A stretch of DNA of 64,000 nt from SIAQ01 sp963767835 (GTDB lineage Bacteria; Planctomycetota; Planctomycetia; Gemmatales; Gemmataceae), in NCBI GenBank assembly GCA_963767835.1, contig CAVYFY010000002.1, positions 248,001-312,000 of the forward strand, written 5' to 3'. The notes below the pieces were generated by a model. That model was not told where the DNA came from. It saw only the letters and a program-made list of their open reading frames with translations, and did no database searches. Positions 8,954 to 20,036 of this stretch are shown here, one piece after another. Each line of letters opens with the position of its first letter. The first letter of the stretch is position 1. A program made the translations under genes and the position numbers.

Positions 8954-9382
8954 TCAACCCATCAACAGGCCGGCGCACACGAGTGCGATCACGCCGAAAA
9001 GAAGAATCGTGTTGAAGACGGCGCCCAGGATCGCCCAAATGATGCTGCGGTCCGTCTGAAAGCAGCCCACGAAGCCCAGGACCACACCGGCCAGATTGAG
9101 ACAGCCGCTGCCAATCAATCCCAGCACCAACAAGTTTTCGAGGGGGTCGTCATCTCTTCTTGGAGCATTATTGTTGACCTCGAATGCAATAGCCAAGGCA
9201 AATGTGGCCAGATATCCAAAGAAAACCACGCCCGCCAAGCACACCGACGTGATCCCTAAACCGGATTGCGGCTTCGACCCGGATCGAGCGCGGTAACGAT
9301 TCCGTCGGCGACCGACGCGGATATCGTCGAAATCGTCATCGTCATCATCATCGTACCGGTCATAGGGATCATAGCGCGGCAT
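8954..9382 (-). CDS. Small membrane protein with Asp-rich N-terminus (second copy type)
   Basis: The 142-residue protein starts MPRYDPYDRYDDDDDD, continues with an Arg-rich patch (RVGRRRNRYRARSG) and has about three hydrophobic helices (near residues 45-65, 83-103 and 115-140). Layout and N-terminal residues parallel the protein at 472-948, although the membrane parts differ. The start at 9382 is preferred because everything upstream in frame is low quality and overlaps the promoter side of the sulfatase-like gene. Function unknown. Confidence 0.68.
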   Translation of the reverse strand: MPRYDPYDRYDDDDDDDFDDIRVGRRRNRYRARSGSKPQSGLGITSVCLAGVVFFGYLATFALAIAFEVNNNAPRRDDDPLENLLVLGLIGSGCLNLAGVVLGFVGCFQTDRSIIWAILGAVFNTILLFGVIALVCAGLLMG

Positions 9383-9475
9383 GGTGGTCGTTGTACAAAA
9401 AAAATGGGCCGGCGGCAGCCATATCCTGCCGCTTGCGGCGTAACGCTCGCGCCGAGCAAACGCTACAATACGCGC

Positions 9476-10573
9476 ATGAAAATCCTGGTGATCGAAGCAT
9501 ACGGGCTGCACCTGGGCTATCCCGGTTGCTACGGCAATGACTGGGTGGCGACGCCGAACCTCGATTGGCTGGCGGCCCATGGCGTGACTTTCGATTGGCA
9601 CATCGCGGACCAACCGGAACTGCGGCCCGGCACGCCGTGGCTGGATCGCAGCGTCGGTACGGGCCTATACGCGTTTCCAGGCCAGGCACAGACAGGATCG
9701 AGCTCAACTTTCAGGCCCCAGTTCACTCGCTGCGAGGCAATCCCAGCGCTGGCCGCCGACATCGTGCGCACCGTTAAGGCAGACGGAGACTGGCACTGGC
9801 TTGAAGGGCCAAGCTTGTTTCCGCCCTGGCATTTCGATGACGAACTGCTGGAAGCGTATTTCGATGACGACGACATCGAGGAAGGGTTAACGCCATGGCC
9901 CGATCCGCCGCTTGGCCAAACCGCGCTCAATGATGCCGAGATCGTGCAATTGCAAAACACCTATGCGGCCGCCGTGACCGTGTTCGACGCTCAAATTGGC
10001 GTTGCGCTGGACGTATTCCGTGAACGCGGCTTGCTGGACGACTTGTTGCTTTGTGTGACGGCGCGATCGGGGTTGCCGCTCGGCGAGCATGGCATGATCG
10101 GCGCCGTCCGGCCGATCCTGCACGACGAGTTTGTGCATGTGCCGTTGCTGATGCATTTGCCGGGGGCTGTCCATGCGGGGATGCGAATTGGCGCATTGAC
10201 GCAGCCGCTTGATCTGCTGCCGACATTTCTTGAATCGCTGGGACGGCCGATGACGCCGATGCACGGGTGCAATCTCTGGCCGTTGATTCGCGGCGAAACC
10301 GAAGCAGTGCGACCATATGCAGTGTCGGCTATGTGCGTTGGAAAGGAAGAAATCTGGCTGTTGCGTACGCCGGACTGGGCGTTTCATCTGCCGGTCGGCG
10401 AACGGACGCCGCAACTGTTCGCCAAGCCAGGCGATCGCTGGGAGGTAAACGATTTATACCAGCAGCAGATTGAGGTCGCCGATCCAATGGCCCGAACGCT
10501 GCACGCCTTTGCCGACGCAATTCGCCAGCCCGGCGAGTTGGCGTACCCGCAGATTGAGGAACGCGCCGATTGA
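9476..10573 (+). CDS. Sulfatase-fold protein lacking the formylglycine motif
   Basis: A 365-residue alkaline-phosphatase-superfamily protein. It shows the sulfatase frame: MKILVIEAYGLHLGYPGCYG with TPNLDWLAAHGVTF at the N-terminus, and SGLPLGEHGMIGAVRPILHDE followed by VHVPLLMHLPG, LDLLPTFLESLG and a WEVNDLYQQ tail. Where active sulfatases carry C/SxPxR there is PELRPGTPWLDRS, without Cys or Ser at the modified position, and the leading Asp-Asp metal pair reads Glu-Ala. It is therefore probably not a classical sulfatase; a phosphodiesterase-like or non-catalytic role is possible. No signal peptide is obvious. ftsH follows 64 bases downstream. Confidence 0.75.
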   Translation: MKILVIEAYGLHLGYPGCYGNDWVATPNLDWLAAHGVTFDWHIADQPELRPGTPWLDRSVGTGLYAFPGQAQTGSSSTFRPQFTRCEAIPALAADIVRTVKADGDWHWLEGPSLFPPWHFDDELLEAYFDDDDIEEGLTPWPDPPLGQTALNDAEIVQLQNTYAAAVTVFDAQIGVALDVFRERGLLDDLLLCVTARSGLPLGEHGMIGAVRPILHDEFVHVPLLMHLPGAVHAGMRIGALTQPLDLLPTFLESLGRPMTPMHGCNLWPLIRGETEAVRPYAVSAMCVGKEEIWLLRTPDWAFHLPVGERTPQLFAKPGDRWEVNDLYQQQIEVADPMARTLHAFADAIRQPGELAYPQIEERAD

Positions 10574-10637
10574 GCAACATTGACCGATGGCGCTTCGTCC
10601 TTTACAGTGAAGGAATCATAACCTCGGAGATTTTTCC

Positions 10638-12628
<1,991 letters not shown>

Positions 12629-12926
12629 TCGCCACATTGCCCGCGTTGCAGCAGGGCGCGTTGGTATTCCTGGCGATTGCTGCCCCGCGATTTCCGTCAT
12701 CACTCGCGGGATTGCTGCGAATCTTCAGGCTTGCCGTGCTGACCGCGACCGCCGATTCTGCCGTCTTCATGTTGGATCCTCCGCTGGGTTGTGGGAATGT
12801 GCCAGACAAGATCTTACCCTTTGCTACGGACACCCGGCCACAACTTTCTCGCAGCGTTCCCCGATTTCGCTTGCGATTCGGACCCCGCCGCCGTAATCTG
12901 AAAGCATCCCACCCAAGGAGTTCGCC
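12629..12926. other. Intergenic region without a supported gene
   Basis: About 300 bases between ftsH and the DUF1501 gene. Reading frames here have no recognisable domain or ribosome site. AAGGAG at 12915-12920 serves the downstream start. It probably holds the ftsH terminator and the DUF1501 promoter, but I see no clear hairpin with a T tract. Confidence 0.5.
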
Positions 12927-14323
12927 ATGCTTTCGATCCTGGGCCCGCGCATCCGATTGTGTGATGGCATTACTCGGCGCGAGATGCTCCGCGTCGGCGG
13001 GTTGGCATTCACCGGCCTCGCCTGGTCCGACTTGATGCAGGCCCGCGCCCAACAGCCGCGTTTGGGTCGGCGCGGCGCGGGACAGTTCGGCAGGGCCAAG
13101 GCGTGCATCGTCGTCTTCAACTACGGCGGACCGTCGCATCTCGACACCTTCGATCTCAAGCCCGATGCTCCGGCGGAAATTCGCGGCGAGTTTCGGCCCA
13201 TTGCCACCAATGTGCCGGGCGTTTCCATCTGCGAGCATTTGCCGCGGCTGGCACGGATTGCGGACCGCTATGCGATCGTGCGTTCGGTCAATCATCGCGA
13301 CAACGATCATGCGATTGGCGCTTACCTGGCGCTGACCGGCTATTCGCATCCGCGCAGCGATGTGCTGGGCATCGAGCCGCCGGCGAGTCCGCAGGATTTG
13401 CCGTCGCTCGGCTCGGTCATCAGCAAGGTGCGGCCGGCGGACGGGTCGATCTTTTCCTATGTCACGCTTGGCGATCTGCGGCACTTCGGGCACAATGACT
13501 CCCTGGGCCAAAACGCCGGCTGCCTCGGTCGCGGCTATGATCCCTTCACCATTCCGTTCGTGCGGCCCATGAACGGCTTATTGGACATGAGCAATATCAC
13601 CTCGGTGACGGCGCGGGTGGACGCGGCGCAGCTCGGCAGCCGCCGGCAATTGCTGCAAACGATGACGCAGGCCGCTCCCGCGCTCGAAGCGACCGCCAGC
13701 ACGCGCAACCTTGATGGTTTCACGCGCCGCGCTTTCGAGTTGCTCGCATCGCCGGCTTGCCGCAGCGCCTTTGACATCGGTGTCGAGGCCCAGTCCATCC
13801 GCGATCTCTACGGAGCCACGCCGTTCGGCCAAAATTGCTTGCTCGCGCGCGGCTGGTCGAAGCGGGGGTGCCGATGGTGACGCTCTTCTCCTTCGGCAAT
13901 CGCGATTGGGACACGCACGGCAACAACTTCCAGAACCTGAAGAACACGCTGTTGCCGCCGACGGATCGTGGCCTCGCGGCACTCCTGACCGATCTCGACC
14001 AGCGCGGCATGCTTGACGAGACGCTCGTCGTCTGGATGGGGGACATGGGCCGCACGCCGCGGATCAATCGCGATGCCGGGCGCGACCACTGGTCGTTCTG
14101 CTATTCGGTGCTGCTGGCGGGCGGCGGCATCCGCGGCGCTCAGGTGCACGGCGCCTCCGATCGCGCCGCGGCCTATCCGGCAACGCACCCGGTCAGCCCC
14201 GCCGACATCGCCGCCACCATCTATCATTGCCTCGGCATCGATCCGCGCGCCCACGTCACCGATCAGCAAGGCCGGCCTCTCGTCGTCAGCGCGGGCCAGC
14301 CGGTGCAGGGGTTGCTGGCGTAG
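12927..14323 (+). CDS. DUF1501 protein, Tat-exported, one frame break
   Basis: About 465 residues in all. The twin-arginine leader is GITRREMLRVGGLAFTGLAW. DUF1501 hallmarks follow: CIVVFNYGGPSHLDTFDLKP, RSVNHRDNDHAIGAYLALTG, then after the break MVTLFSFGNRDWDTHGNNF, LVVWMGDMGRTPRINRDAGRDHW and CYSVLLAGGGIRGAQVHGASD. The family is related to sulfatase/alkaline-phosphatase folds, is abundant in planctomycetes, and has no proven reaction. The frame changes at about 13848 inside a GCGCGC run (LLARRLVEAGVPMV would be restored by one base). It stands alone without the DUF1800 or DUF1549 partner often seen beside it. Confidence 0.88.
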
Positions 14324-14337
14324 CATCCAAGTGTCCA

Positions 14338-14386
14338 TGTTCCGCGCGGAACATTCCAGGTGCCCAACAGGCTTGGGCACCTGGAA
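14338..14386. terminator. Twin palindromes downstream of DUF1501
   Basis: A perfect 16-base palindrome (14338-14353, TGTTCCGCGCGGAACA) abuts a 14-base perfect inverted repeat (14354-14367 with 14373-14386, five-base loop). No T tract follows directly, so a classical intrinsic terminator is uncertain. A partial copy of one arm (CCCAGGTGCCCA) recurs at about 14422-14433, which is more like a REP-type dispersed repeat. Confidence 0.55.
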
Positions 14387-14529
14387 TTCGCGAAAAAACC
14401 TTGGAAAACGGCAGCTTTCGGCCCAGGTGCCCACGAATGCGCGCGTGACGGGACTCGATACACATGCGTCCCTGGAAAATGCCTGCTGCTGGGCTATCGT
14501 GGCGGTGTAGATTGTGGGAGGGGCGTGGC

Positions 14530-15222
14530 ATGAATGACTCACTAAGCCATGAATTTCGATACCTTGTCCCCGCTTGGCTCGGCAGCATTCTGCTGTCTTG
14601 GCCGGTTCTCCTTCTGTGGCGCTCCGATGATGGTGTCCGTGTGGCCCTCGGTTTGTTTTTCGTTGGCTGTGCGAGCCTGGTCGCGTATTCATTCCGGCGC
14701 GGCGTGACCGCTCCCGCTGGGATTGAATCCAGCGCCCCGAAGCGGATCTGGCGAAACCGGATGGTCGCGGTCACGGCCGCGCTGCTCATCGCTTGGGCGG
14801 CCTTCTCCTTGATTCACCTTGGCCTGAACGATCGAAAGGATGTCGTTTCCGTGTTGCTGGCGTTTTCGGCCTTGATACCGTCATGCTGTATTGTTCCCTA
14901 CCTCGTGCAGGTTACGGGCAAGCCGGTTGCCGCGGTTGTATTCGCTGCCTTCCTCGTGGGCTGCATGAAGCTGCTTGGCTGCGTGGTCGTGGTTCTGGTA
15001 CACGGCTGGGATGCCAGCGAAAACGGCTACACGACAATGCCGTGGGAGTGCCCGAACCTATTGGTTTGGCTTTTCTGGGTCAACACCGGCCTGCTTTCAC
15101 TATGGTTCTATTACTTGGGCGGCAGGAGATTTCAGGACAGAACTGCATTTCCCGCCGAACCAATCCAGTGCCCATTGCCCCGCCAGACAAGAGCGCCCAG
15201 CGCGGAATCCGAAAAAACCTGA
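14530..15222 (+). CDS. Hypothetical multi-pass membrane protein
   Basis: About 230 residues starting MNDSLSHEFRYLVP at 14530. Hydrophobic segments are visible near residues 14-30, 42-58, 80-98, 108-125, 132-158 and 175-200, so roughly six membrane helices. No transport or enzymatic motif is recognisable; the C-terminal 30 residues are hydrophilic. A purine-rich sequence lies upstream of the start. The gene is isolated between the DUF1501 repeats and the convergent hydratase gene. Function unknown. Confidence 0.6.
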   Translation: MNDSLSHEFRYLVPAWLGSILLSWPVLLLWRSDDGVRVALGLFFVGCASLVAYSFRRGVTAPAGIESSAPKRIWRNRMVAVTAALLIAWAAFSLIHLGLNDRKDVVSVLLAFSALIPSCCIVPYLVQVTGKPVAAVVFAAFLVGCMKLLGCVVVVLVHGWDASENGYTTMPWECPNLLVWLFWVNTGLLSLWFYYLGGRRFQDRTAFPAEPIQCPLPRQTRAPSAESEKT

Positions 15223-15297
15223 TAGCTTGTTGCCGTTGTATCTGCGAAGACTGCGCAAGCCGGACGGTTTCATCCGCGTCCAATGCTACGCCCCGCG

Positions 15298-16074
15298 CTA
15301 CACCGGCCGGCTTTTTTTTTGCAAGAAAGCTTGGATGCCTTCCTGGGTGTCCGCGCGCACCGCGTTGTCGGTCATCACGCAGTTGGCCCGCTCATACGCC
15401 GCCCTTTCATCGAGCGGCGGTTGATCGTAGAACGCGGCCTTGCCGAGCGCAATAACGGCCGGGCTGGATGCCAGAATCGCGTCGGCGAATTCAGTCACGG
15501 CGGCGTCGAGATCGCTCGCGGGTACCACGCGATTGACGAGGCCCAATTCCAGCGCCCGCTGGGCCGAGATCGGCTTGCCCGTCAGCAGCATTTCCAGCGC
15601 GGCTTTGGGAGCGATCGCACGCACCAGCGGCACCATCGGTGTCGTGCAAAACAGGCCGATCTTGACTCCCGGCGTGGCGAATGTCGCGTTGTCCGCAGCA
15701 ACGGCGAGATCGCATGCCGCCACCAGCTGGCATCCGGCCGCCGTCGCCGTCCCCTGCACGCGCACGATCACCGGCTGCGGCAAGCGGCGAAACCCCAGCA
15801 TCACGCGGGAGCACAGCGTGAACAGATCGCGATAGGCTTGCTCGGAGCAGCCGACCATCTCGCCGAGATCGTGCCCGGAAGAAAACACCGGCCCGTTGGC
15901 GGAGATGACGACAACGCCCACGCTCTTGTCGTCGGCAAGCTTCGCCTGTGCGGTCTCCAATTCGCGGAGTAGATCCCATGAGAGGGCATTGCGTTTCTCG
16001 GGCCGATTCAGGATCAGGTGTGCCACGCGGTTCTTCGTTTCCGCGATCAGCACCGGCGTTGTCGAAGCAGTCAT
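15298..16074 (-). CDS. Enoyl-CoA hydratase/isomerase-family protein (ECHDC3-like)
   Basis: A 258-residue crotonase-fold protein: RVAHLILNRPEKRNALSWDL, the oxyanion loop SSGHDLGEM, GTATAAGCQLVAACDLAVA, FATPGVKIGLFCTTP and EALELGLVNRVVP-like sequence. In active hydratases two glutamates lie at the GCELA and PE positions; here they read GCQLV and PGV, so both acids appear replaced, as in the ECHDC3-type subfamily. A hydratase reaction is therefore doubtful. The start at 16074 has GGAGGCGCTT upstream. No fatty-acid gene is nearby. Confidence 0.82.
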   Translation of the reverse strand: MTASTTPVLIAETKNRVAHLILNRPEKRNALSWDLLRELETAQAKLADDKSVGVVVISANGPVFSSGHDLGEMVGCSEQAYRDLFTLCSRVMLGFRRLPQPVIVRVQGTATAAGCQLVAACDLAVAADNATFATPGVKIGLFCTTPMVPLVRAIAPKAALEMLLTGKPISAQRALELGLVNRVVPASDLDAAVTEFADAILASSPAVIALGKAAFYDQPPLDERAAYERANCVMTDNAVRADTQEGIQAFLQKKSRPV

Positions 16075-16129
16075 AAGCGCCTCCGCTGGCATGTGCCGCA
16101 CTTCGGGCTATCTCTATATTCTATGCTGA

Positions 16130-16861
16130 ATGCGAGTTGCCCTGGAAAAGATGACAATGGTGGGCGCCGGGAAGCAAGGCGTGCTCCTTTCGGTGGTGAT
16201 TCCCGTTTACAATGAGCGAAACACGCTGGCGGAGATGCTCGGACGGGTGCGGGCGGTGCCGCTAGCCAAGGAGATCATCGTCGTCGATGACGGCAGCACC
16301 GACGGCACACGCGAACTGCTCGCCGGTATGACCGACGAAGCGGACCTGCGCGTTCTTTTTCATCCGGAAAATCGCGGCAAAGGGGGGGCGCTCAAGACCG
16401 GCTTTCTCGCGGCGGCCGGCGACATCGTCTTGGTGCAGGACGCCGATCTCGAATATGATCCCGCCGATTATCCCATCCTGCTCGCGCCGATCCTGGCCGA
16501 TCAAGCCGACGTCGTGTTCGGCTCGCGTTTCCTTAGCCGCGCCTCCCGGCGGGGCCAATCGTTCTGGCACGTCCTGGGCAATCGCGCCCTCACGCTCTTG
16601 TCGAACCTGTTCACCGGCCTGCACTTGACCGACATGGAAACCTGCTACAAGGTTTTTCGCAAGGAAATCATCCAGGCCGTCGCCTCAACCCTCAAGGAGA
16701 ATGGCTTCGGCATCGAACCCGAGCTGACCGCCAAGATCGCTCACGGCAAATATCGCATCGTCGAAGTCGCCATCCGCTACAACGCCCGCTCCTACCGCGA
16801 CGGCAAGAAAATCGGCTGGCGCGACGCCCTCAAGGCCATCTGGTGCATTGTCCGCTACTGA
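16130..16861 (+). CDS. Family 2 glycosyltransferase (polyprenyl-phosphate sugar transferase type)
   Basis: About 243 residues of a single GT-A fold. Motifs: LSVVIPVYNERNTLAEML, IIVVDDGSTDGTRELL, the DxD-like VLVQDADLEYDPADYP, VVFGSRFLSR and ETCYKVFRKEI. This set is typical of dolichol/undecaprenyl-phosphate mannose or glucose synthases that load a lipid carrier at the membrane. No C-terminal membrane helices are present, so it is the short, soluble form. Starts at 16130, 16151 or 16157 are all possible; none has a strong ribosome site. Confidence 0.85.
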   Translation: MRVALEKMTMVGAGKQGVLLSVVIPVYNERNTLAEMLGRVRAVPLAKEIIVVDDGSTDGTRELLAGMTDEADLRVLFHPENRGKGGALKTGFLAAAGDIVLVQDADLEYDPADYPILLAPILADQADVVFGSRFLSRASRRGQSFWHVLGNRALTLLSNLFTGLHLTDMETCYKVFRKEIIQAVASTLKENGFGIEPELTAKIAHGKYRIVEVAIRYNARSYRDGKKIGWRDALKAIWCIVRY

Positions 16862-16871
16862 CGGTGTTGCG

Positions 16872-18236
16872 CTACTTTTGGCCCGGCGGCGAAGGGGCCT
16901 GGCCGCGCAATTCCGGCCGCCATAGCTCGAATCCGACATTGCCCTGGGCAAGCGAATGGATCACGATGCCGGTCGGCGTCTGTTTCCAACGCAGCGGCTT
17001 TCCGTCACTTGAATCGTTGAGCGATTTCTTGAGCAAGCCCGCCTTGACAAGTGTGTCCGCGTCCTCCGGCCAAGCGCCATTTTTGAGCCGATAGCGCTCC
17101 ACCGCGACAGCCGTGGCCGCACAGCGCAGGTGCGCTTGTGTGACCTGCAGATCGGCAACGGGCCCAGCCAAATACCCCGCTCCTTGAATATGCGGAAAAA
17201 GGAACGGACGGCCGAGTTCTTTTTGCGCTACGCCTTCAAGAGACTTCAATCGTGACTCCTCGGGAAGCAAGCTCGCCTTCACCAATTCGGTTTGCATGCG
17301 AAGTTGATCGGCATGATCGCGCCCTGGGAACATTGCATACAATCGCGCTTTCCAACTCGGGTTGGGGCCGCCGATGAGTTCTGGATAGGAGAGCTTGCCT
17401 TCCTCGATCATTTCGAAATACAGTTGGGCCCACGCACGCTCGCCGCGCAGTGCGGGGTAAATGGCGTTGTAATCAGCCTCTCGTTCGAGAGCGCGTTGCA
17501 GTGCCGCCAGGTGATGTTCGGAAATCTGGCCCGCCCCCAGCGTGCGCTCGATGGACTCCACGGCAAGATCCTGGCCTGCGGCGCGAATGAGCTGGGGCAT
17601 CAGCGTCGGATAATCGTTGATCGCATGGGCAGCGTGCAGAAGCGCCTGGCACGACTCCGCTGCCGCATCGAAATCACCGTCGTGAGCGCGCAGGATCGCA
17701 TCCTGCTGCAATAGATTCATCGCGGGGAGCAACCGAGGATCGAGGTCCGCGGGTTTGGTGTCATCAAGTGGATTGGCCCCGGCTTCGAAGCGGAATCGCC
17801 CCTCGGGCAGGCCCTTCAATTTGCGCGCTTCATCGATAGCCGCCGGCGCCACCTTGGCCAGTGCGGCGCGAAGGGCTGCCGCCTCGTCGGCTGGCAGACG
17901 CATGGTGCGAGCCATCCTGGGCTTTTTTCCAGGGGCTACCGGCGCGGTGAACGGTGTTTTGACGAGAAGATCGCGTGCCCGCAAGAGCTGAACGGCCGCA
18001 TTCTCATTGTCGGGCGGCGGTTCCGGAACGGCGGCGGTCAGGTCGGCCCAGCGCCAGTTTGGATCCTCCGCACCTATTTCGCGGTATAGAGCCTCCAGTT
18101 CCTGTCGATGAAGCCAATTGGTAACGCAAATAAAGCCAACGACGGTCGCCGCCATCAGCAAAGACAATGTGGCAACGATCATGACGGGCCGGCGCGACTT
18201 GCGCGGCACAGGTGTTGGCGGGGACGATGTTGCCAT
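16872..18236 (-). CDS. Hypothetical membrane-anchored protein
   Basis: A 454-residue protein with a Pro/Ser/Arg N-terminus, one hydrophobic anchor (residues 19-41, VMIVATLSLLMAATVVGFICV), a long helical region and a C-terminal stretch (AVERYRLKNGAWPEDADTLV) that resembles the pseudopilin-like ends seen in many planctomycete secreted proteins. There is no protease or enzyme motif. Single-pass topology with the bulk outside the cytoplasm is likely. It is convergent with the glycosyltransferase and divergent from nothing close; selA lies 61 bases upstream on the same strand. Confidence 0.65.
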   Translation of the reverse strand: MATSSPPTPVPRKSRRPVMIVATLSLLMAATVVGFICVTNWLHRQELEALYREIGAEDPNWRWADLTAAVPEPPPDNENAAVQLLRARDLLVKTPFTAPVAPGKKPRMARTMRLPADEAAALRAALAKVAPAAIDEARKLKGLPEGRFRFEAGANPLDDTKPADLDPRLLPAMNLLQQDAILRAHDGDFDAAAESCQALLHAAHAINDYPTLMPQLIRAAGQDLAVESIERTLGAGQISEHHLAALQRALEREADYNAIYPALRGERAWAQLYFEMIEEGKLSYPELIGGPNPSWKARLYAMFPGRDHADQLRMQTELVKASLLPEESRLKSLEGVAQKELGRPFLFPHIQGAGYLAGPVADLQVTQAHLRCAATAVAVERYRLKNGAWPEDADTLVKAGLLKKSLNDSSDGKPLRWKQTPTGIVIHSLAQGNVGFELWRPELRGQAPSPPGQK

Positions 18237-18297
18237 GGTGGGTGTAATACTAACTATCGACGCCCTGGAATGCGAGCGAAATCAAATTAAAACCGTC

Positions 18298-19698
18298 TCA
18301 TGCGCATGCGGCGCCGATCGCCGCAACCAGTTCGTCCATCTGATGCGGGAAGATGGTACGCACATCGAGCACGACGTTGCCGTCGCGCACCCGGGCCAGC
18401 ACCGCCGGCGTGCCGACACGCAAGCGCCGGGCGAAATCGGCGTCGCTCAGGCCTGCCGGCGTCACCTCGACAACCCACGTCTTCATCGGCTGGTCCGGCA
18501 ACGATCCGCCGCCGACGTAAGCGACATCCTCCGCGCTTTCCACCGACGCCAGTGCCGGCATGGTTCGCAAGCGCTCGGCCAACTCTTCGGCCCGCCGGCG
18601 CAATTCCTCCAGCGGCAGGCTCAACAGGCGCAACACTGGAATTTCGCGCAGGGCCTTTTCTTCGTTCAAGTAAATGCGCAGCGTCGCTTCGAGGGCGGCG
18701 AGCGTCATTTTGTCGCAGCGGAACGCACGCATCAGGGGATCCGATTCGATGCGGGCGATCCATTCAGCCTTGCCCGTGAGAATGCCCGCCTGGGGGCCGC
18801 CCAGCAGCTTGTCCCCGCTGAAGAGGACCAGGTCGGCGCCGGCCGCGACGCAGTCCCGCGCGACCGGCTCGGCCTGAAATCCGAAGCGATTGAAATCGAG
18901 CAACGCGCCGCTGCCGATGTCATCGATGACGGCAAGGCCGTGTCTCTTACTGAGCGCGACGAGGTCGGCGATGCTGACGGATTCGGTGAAGCCGCTGATG
19001 CGGTAGTTGCTCGTATGGACGCGCAGCAGGGCGGCGGCGTTCGGCGTGATTGCATTCTCGTAGTCGGCAAGGCGGGTGATGTTGGTGGTGCCGACCTCGC
19101 GCAGGATGGCGCCGCTGACGGACATGATCTCGGGAATGCGAAACGAGCCGCCGATCTCGATGAGCTGGCCGCGCGAGACAATGACTTCTTTGCCCTGACA
19201 CAGGGCACGCAAGGCGATGACCGTGGCGGCGGCGTTGTTGTTGACGACGGTGGCGGATTCGGCGCCGGTCAGCCGACGCAGCCATTCGCGGATGGGATTC
19301 TGCCGCTTCGAGCGCTTGCCGGTGTCGAGATCGAGTTCGAGGTTGAGATATCCGCATGCCGCTTCGAATGCCGCTTGTGCCGCGGCCTCGGCGATGGGCG
19401 CCCGCCCAAGATTGGTGTGCAGTACGATGCCGGTCGCGTTGATGACGCCTCGCAAAGTCGGCTGCAAGTCCCGGCTCAGGCGCAGTTCGACAGCTTCGGC
19501 GATCGTTTCGAGGATGGATGCCCCGTTGAGCGGCTGCCCTTGGGCGACCTGCAAGCGGACCAGCGCGAGCTCCGAGCGGATTGCCTCGACGACCGCGCTA
19601 TGGGCATGCCATTCCGCCAATGCCGTCAAGCGCGGCAATTGCAAGATCTCGTGCACGGCCGGCAAGCTGCGCAACCGGCTGTCGCTATCGCCTGGCAT
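18298..19698 (-). CDS. selA: L-seryl-tRNA(Sec) selenium transferase
   Basis: A 466-residue PLP enzyme that converts Ser-tRNA(Sec) to Sec-tRNA(Sec) using selenophosphate. Features: RLRSLPAVHEIL at the N-terminus, GVINATGIVLHTNLGRAP, NNNAAATVIALRAL, REVGTTNITRLADYENAI and the PLP lysine in LFSGDKLLGGPQAGI (about residue 296), with VLARVRDGNVVLDVRTI near the end. Length and order are typical. Its presence implies that the organism makes selenoproteins. selB, selC and selD are not in the window, although selAB usually sit together, so the selenium genes are dispersed or the neighbourhood has been rearranged. Confidence 0.95.
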   Translation of the reverse strand: MPGDSDSRLRSLPAVHEILQLPRLTALAEWHAHSAVVEAIRSELALVRLQVAQGQPLNGASILETIAEAVELRLSRDLQPTLRGVINATGIVLHTNLGRAPIAEAAAQAAFEAACGYLNLELDLDTGKRSKRQNPIREWLRRLTGAESATVVNNNAAATVIALRALCQGKEVIVSRGQLIEIGGSFRIPEIMSVSGAILREVGTTNITRLADYENAITPNAAALLRVHTSNYRISGFTESVSIADLVALSKRHGLAVIDDIGSGALLDFNRFGFQAEPVARDCVAAGADLVLFSGDKLLGGPQAGILTGKAEWIARIESDPLMRAFRCDKMTLAALEATLRIYLNEEKALREIPVLRLLSLPLEELRRRAEELAERLRTMPALASVESAEDVAYVGGGSLPDQPMKTWVVEVTPAGLSDADFARRLRVGTPAVLARVRDGNVVLDVRTIFPHQMDELVAAIGAACA

Positions 19699-19840
19699 GT
19701 GTTGGCCCGAAATAAGTGAACCGTCAACTTTCCTCTGGTGTCGCTATTGTAGGACCGCAAGCTTTGCATGAGCATGGAACCGATTCGCAAGGCTCAATTG
19801 ACGCTGGCAAAGCGCAGTTGTATGTTAACAAGCGTCCCAA

Positions 19841-19913
19841 GGGGCCGTGGCGCAATTGGGAGCGCGCTAGAATGGCATTCTAGAGGTTGAGGGTTCGATC
19901 CCCTTCGGCTCCA
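19841..19913 (+). tRNA. tRNA-Ala (anticodon GGC), integration site
   Basis: The 73-base cloverleaf folds by hand: acceptor GGGGCCG with CGGCTCC, D stem GCGC/GCGC, anticodon stem CTAGA/TCTAG around loop ATGGCAT (anticodon GGC), and T arm GAGGG-TTCGATC-CCCTT. The CCA end is not encoded. A tyrosine integrase gene starts 124 bases downstream, so the 3' half of this tRNA is the probable attachment site of the prophage-like element to its right. Confidence 0.93.
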
Positions 19914-19991
19914 CTGAATGAAGTCCAAAAGCTGAAACAGGTTACGTTTACCTCTCGATGGTCGAGAGTGCGGCTGAAAACCTCGAATTCT

Positions 19992-20017
19992 GCAAAACGT
20001 TTTGCAAAACGTTTCGC
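19992..20017. promoter_or_regulatory. Overlapping palindromes upstream of integrase
   Basis: GCAAAACGTTTTGC (19992-20005) is a perfect 14-base palindrome. It overlaps a second, near-perfect copy GCAAAACGTTTCGC (20004-20017). They lie between the tRNA and the integrase start, 20 bases before the ATG, so they are candidate operator, integrase arm or excisionase sites. Confidence 0.55.
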
Positions 20018-20036
20018 GATGGGAGGAAACCGCACC

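Noticed and set aside
18118..19719. 533-codon plus-strand frame opposite selA
   Set aside because: SelA on the minus strand has all family motifs; the opposite frame is Gln/Arg/His-rich without a domain.
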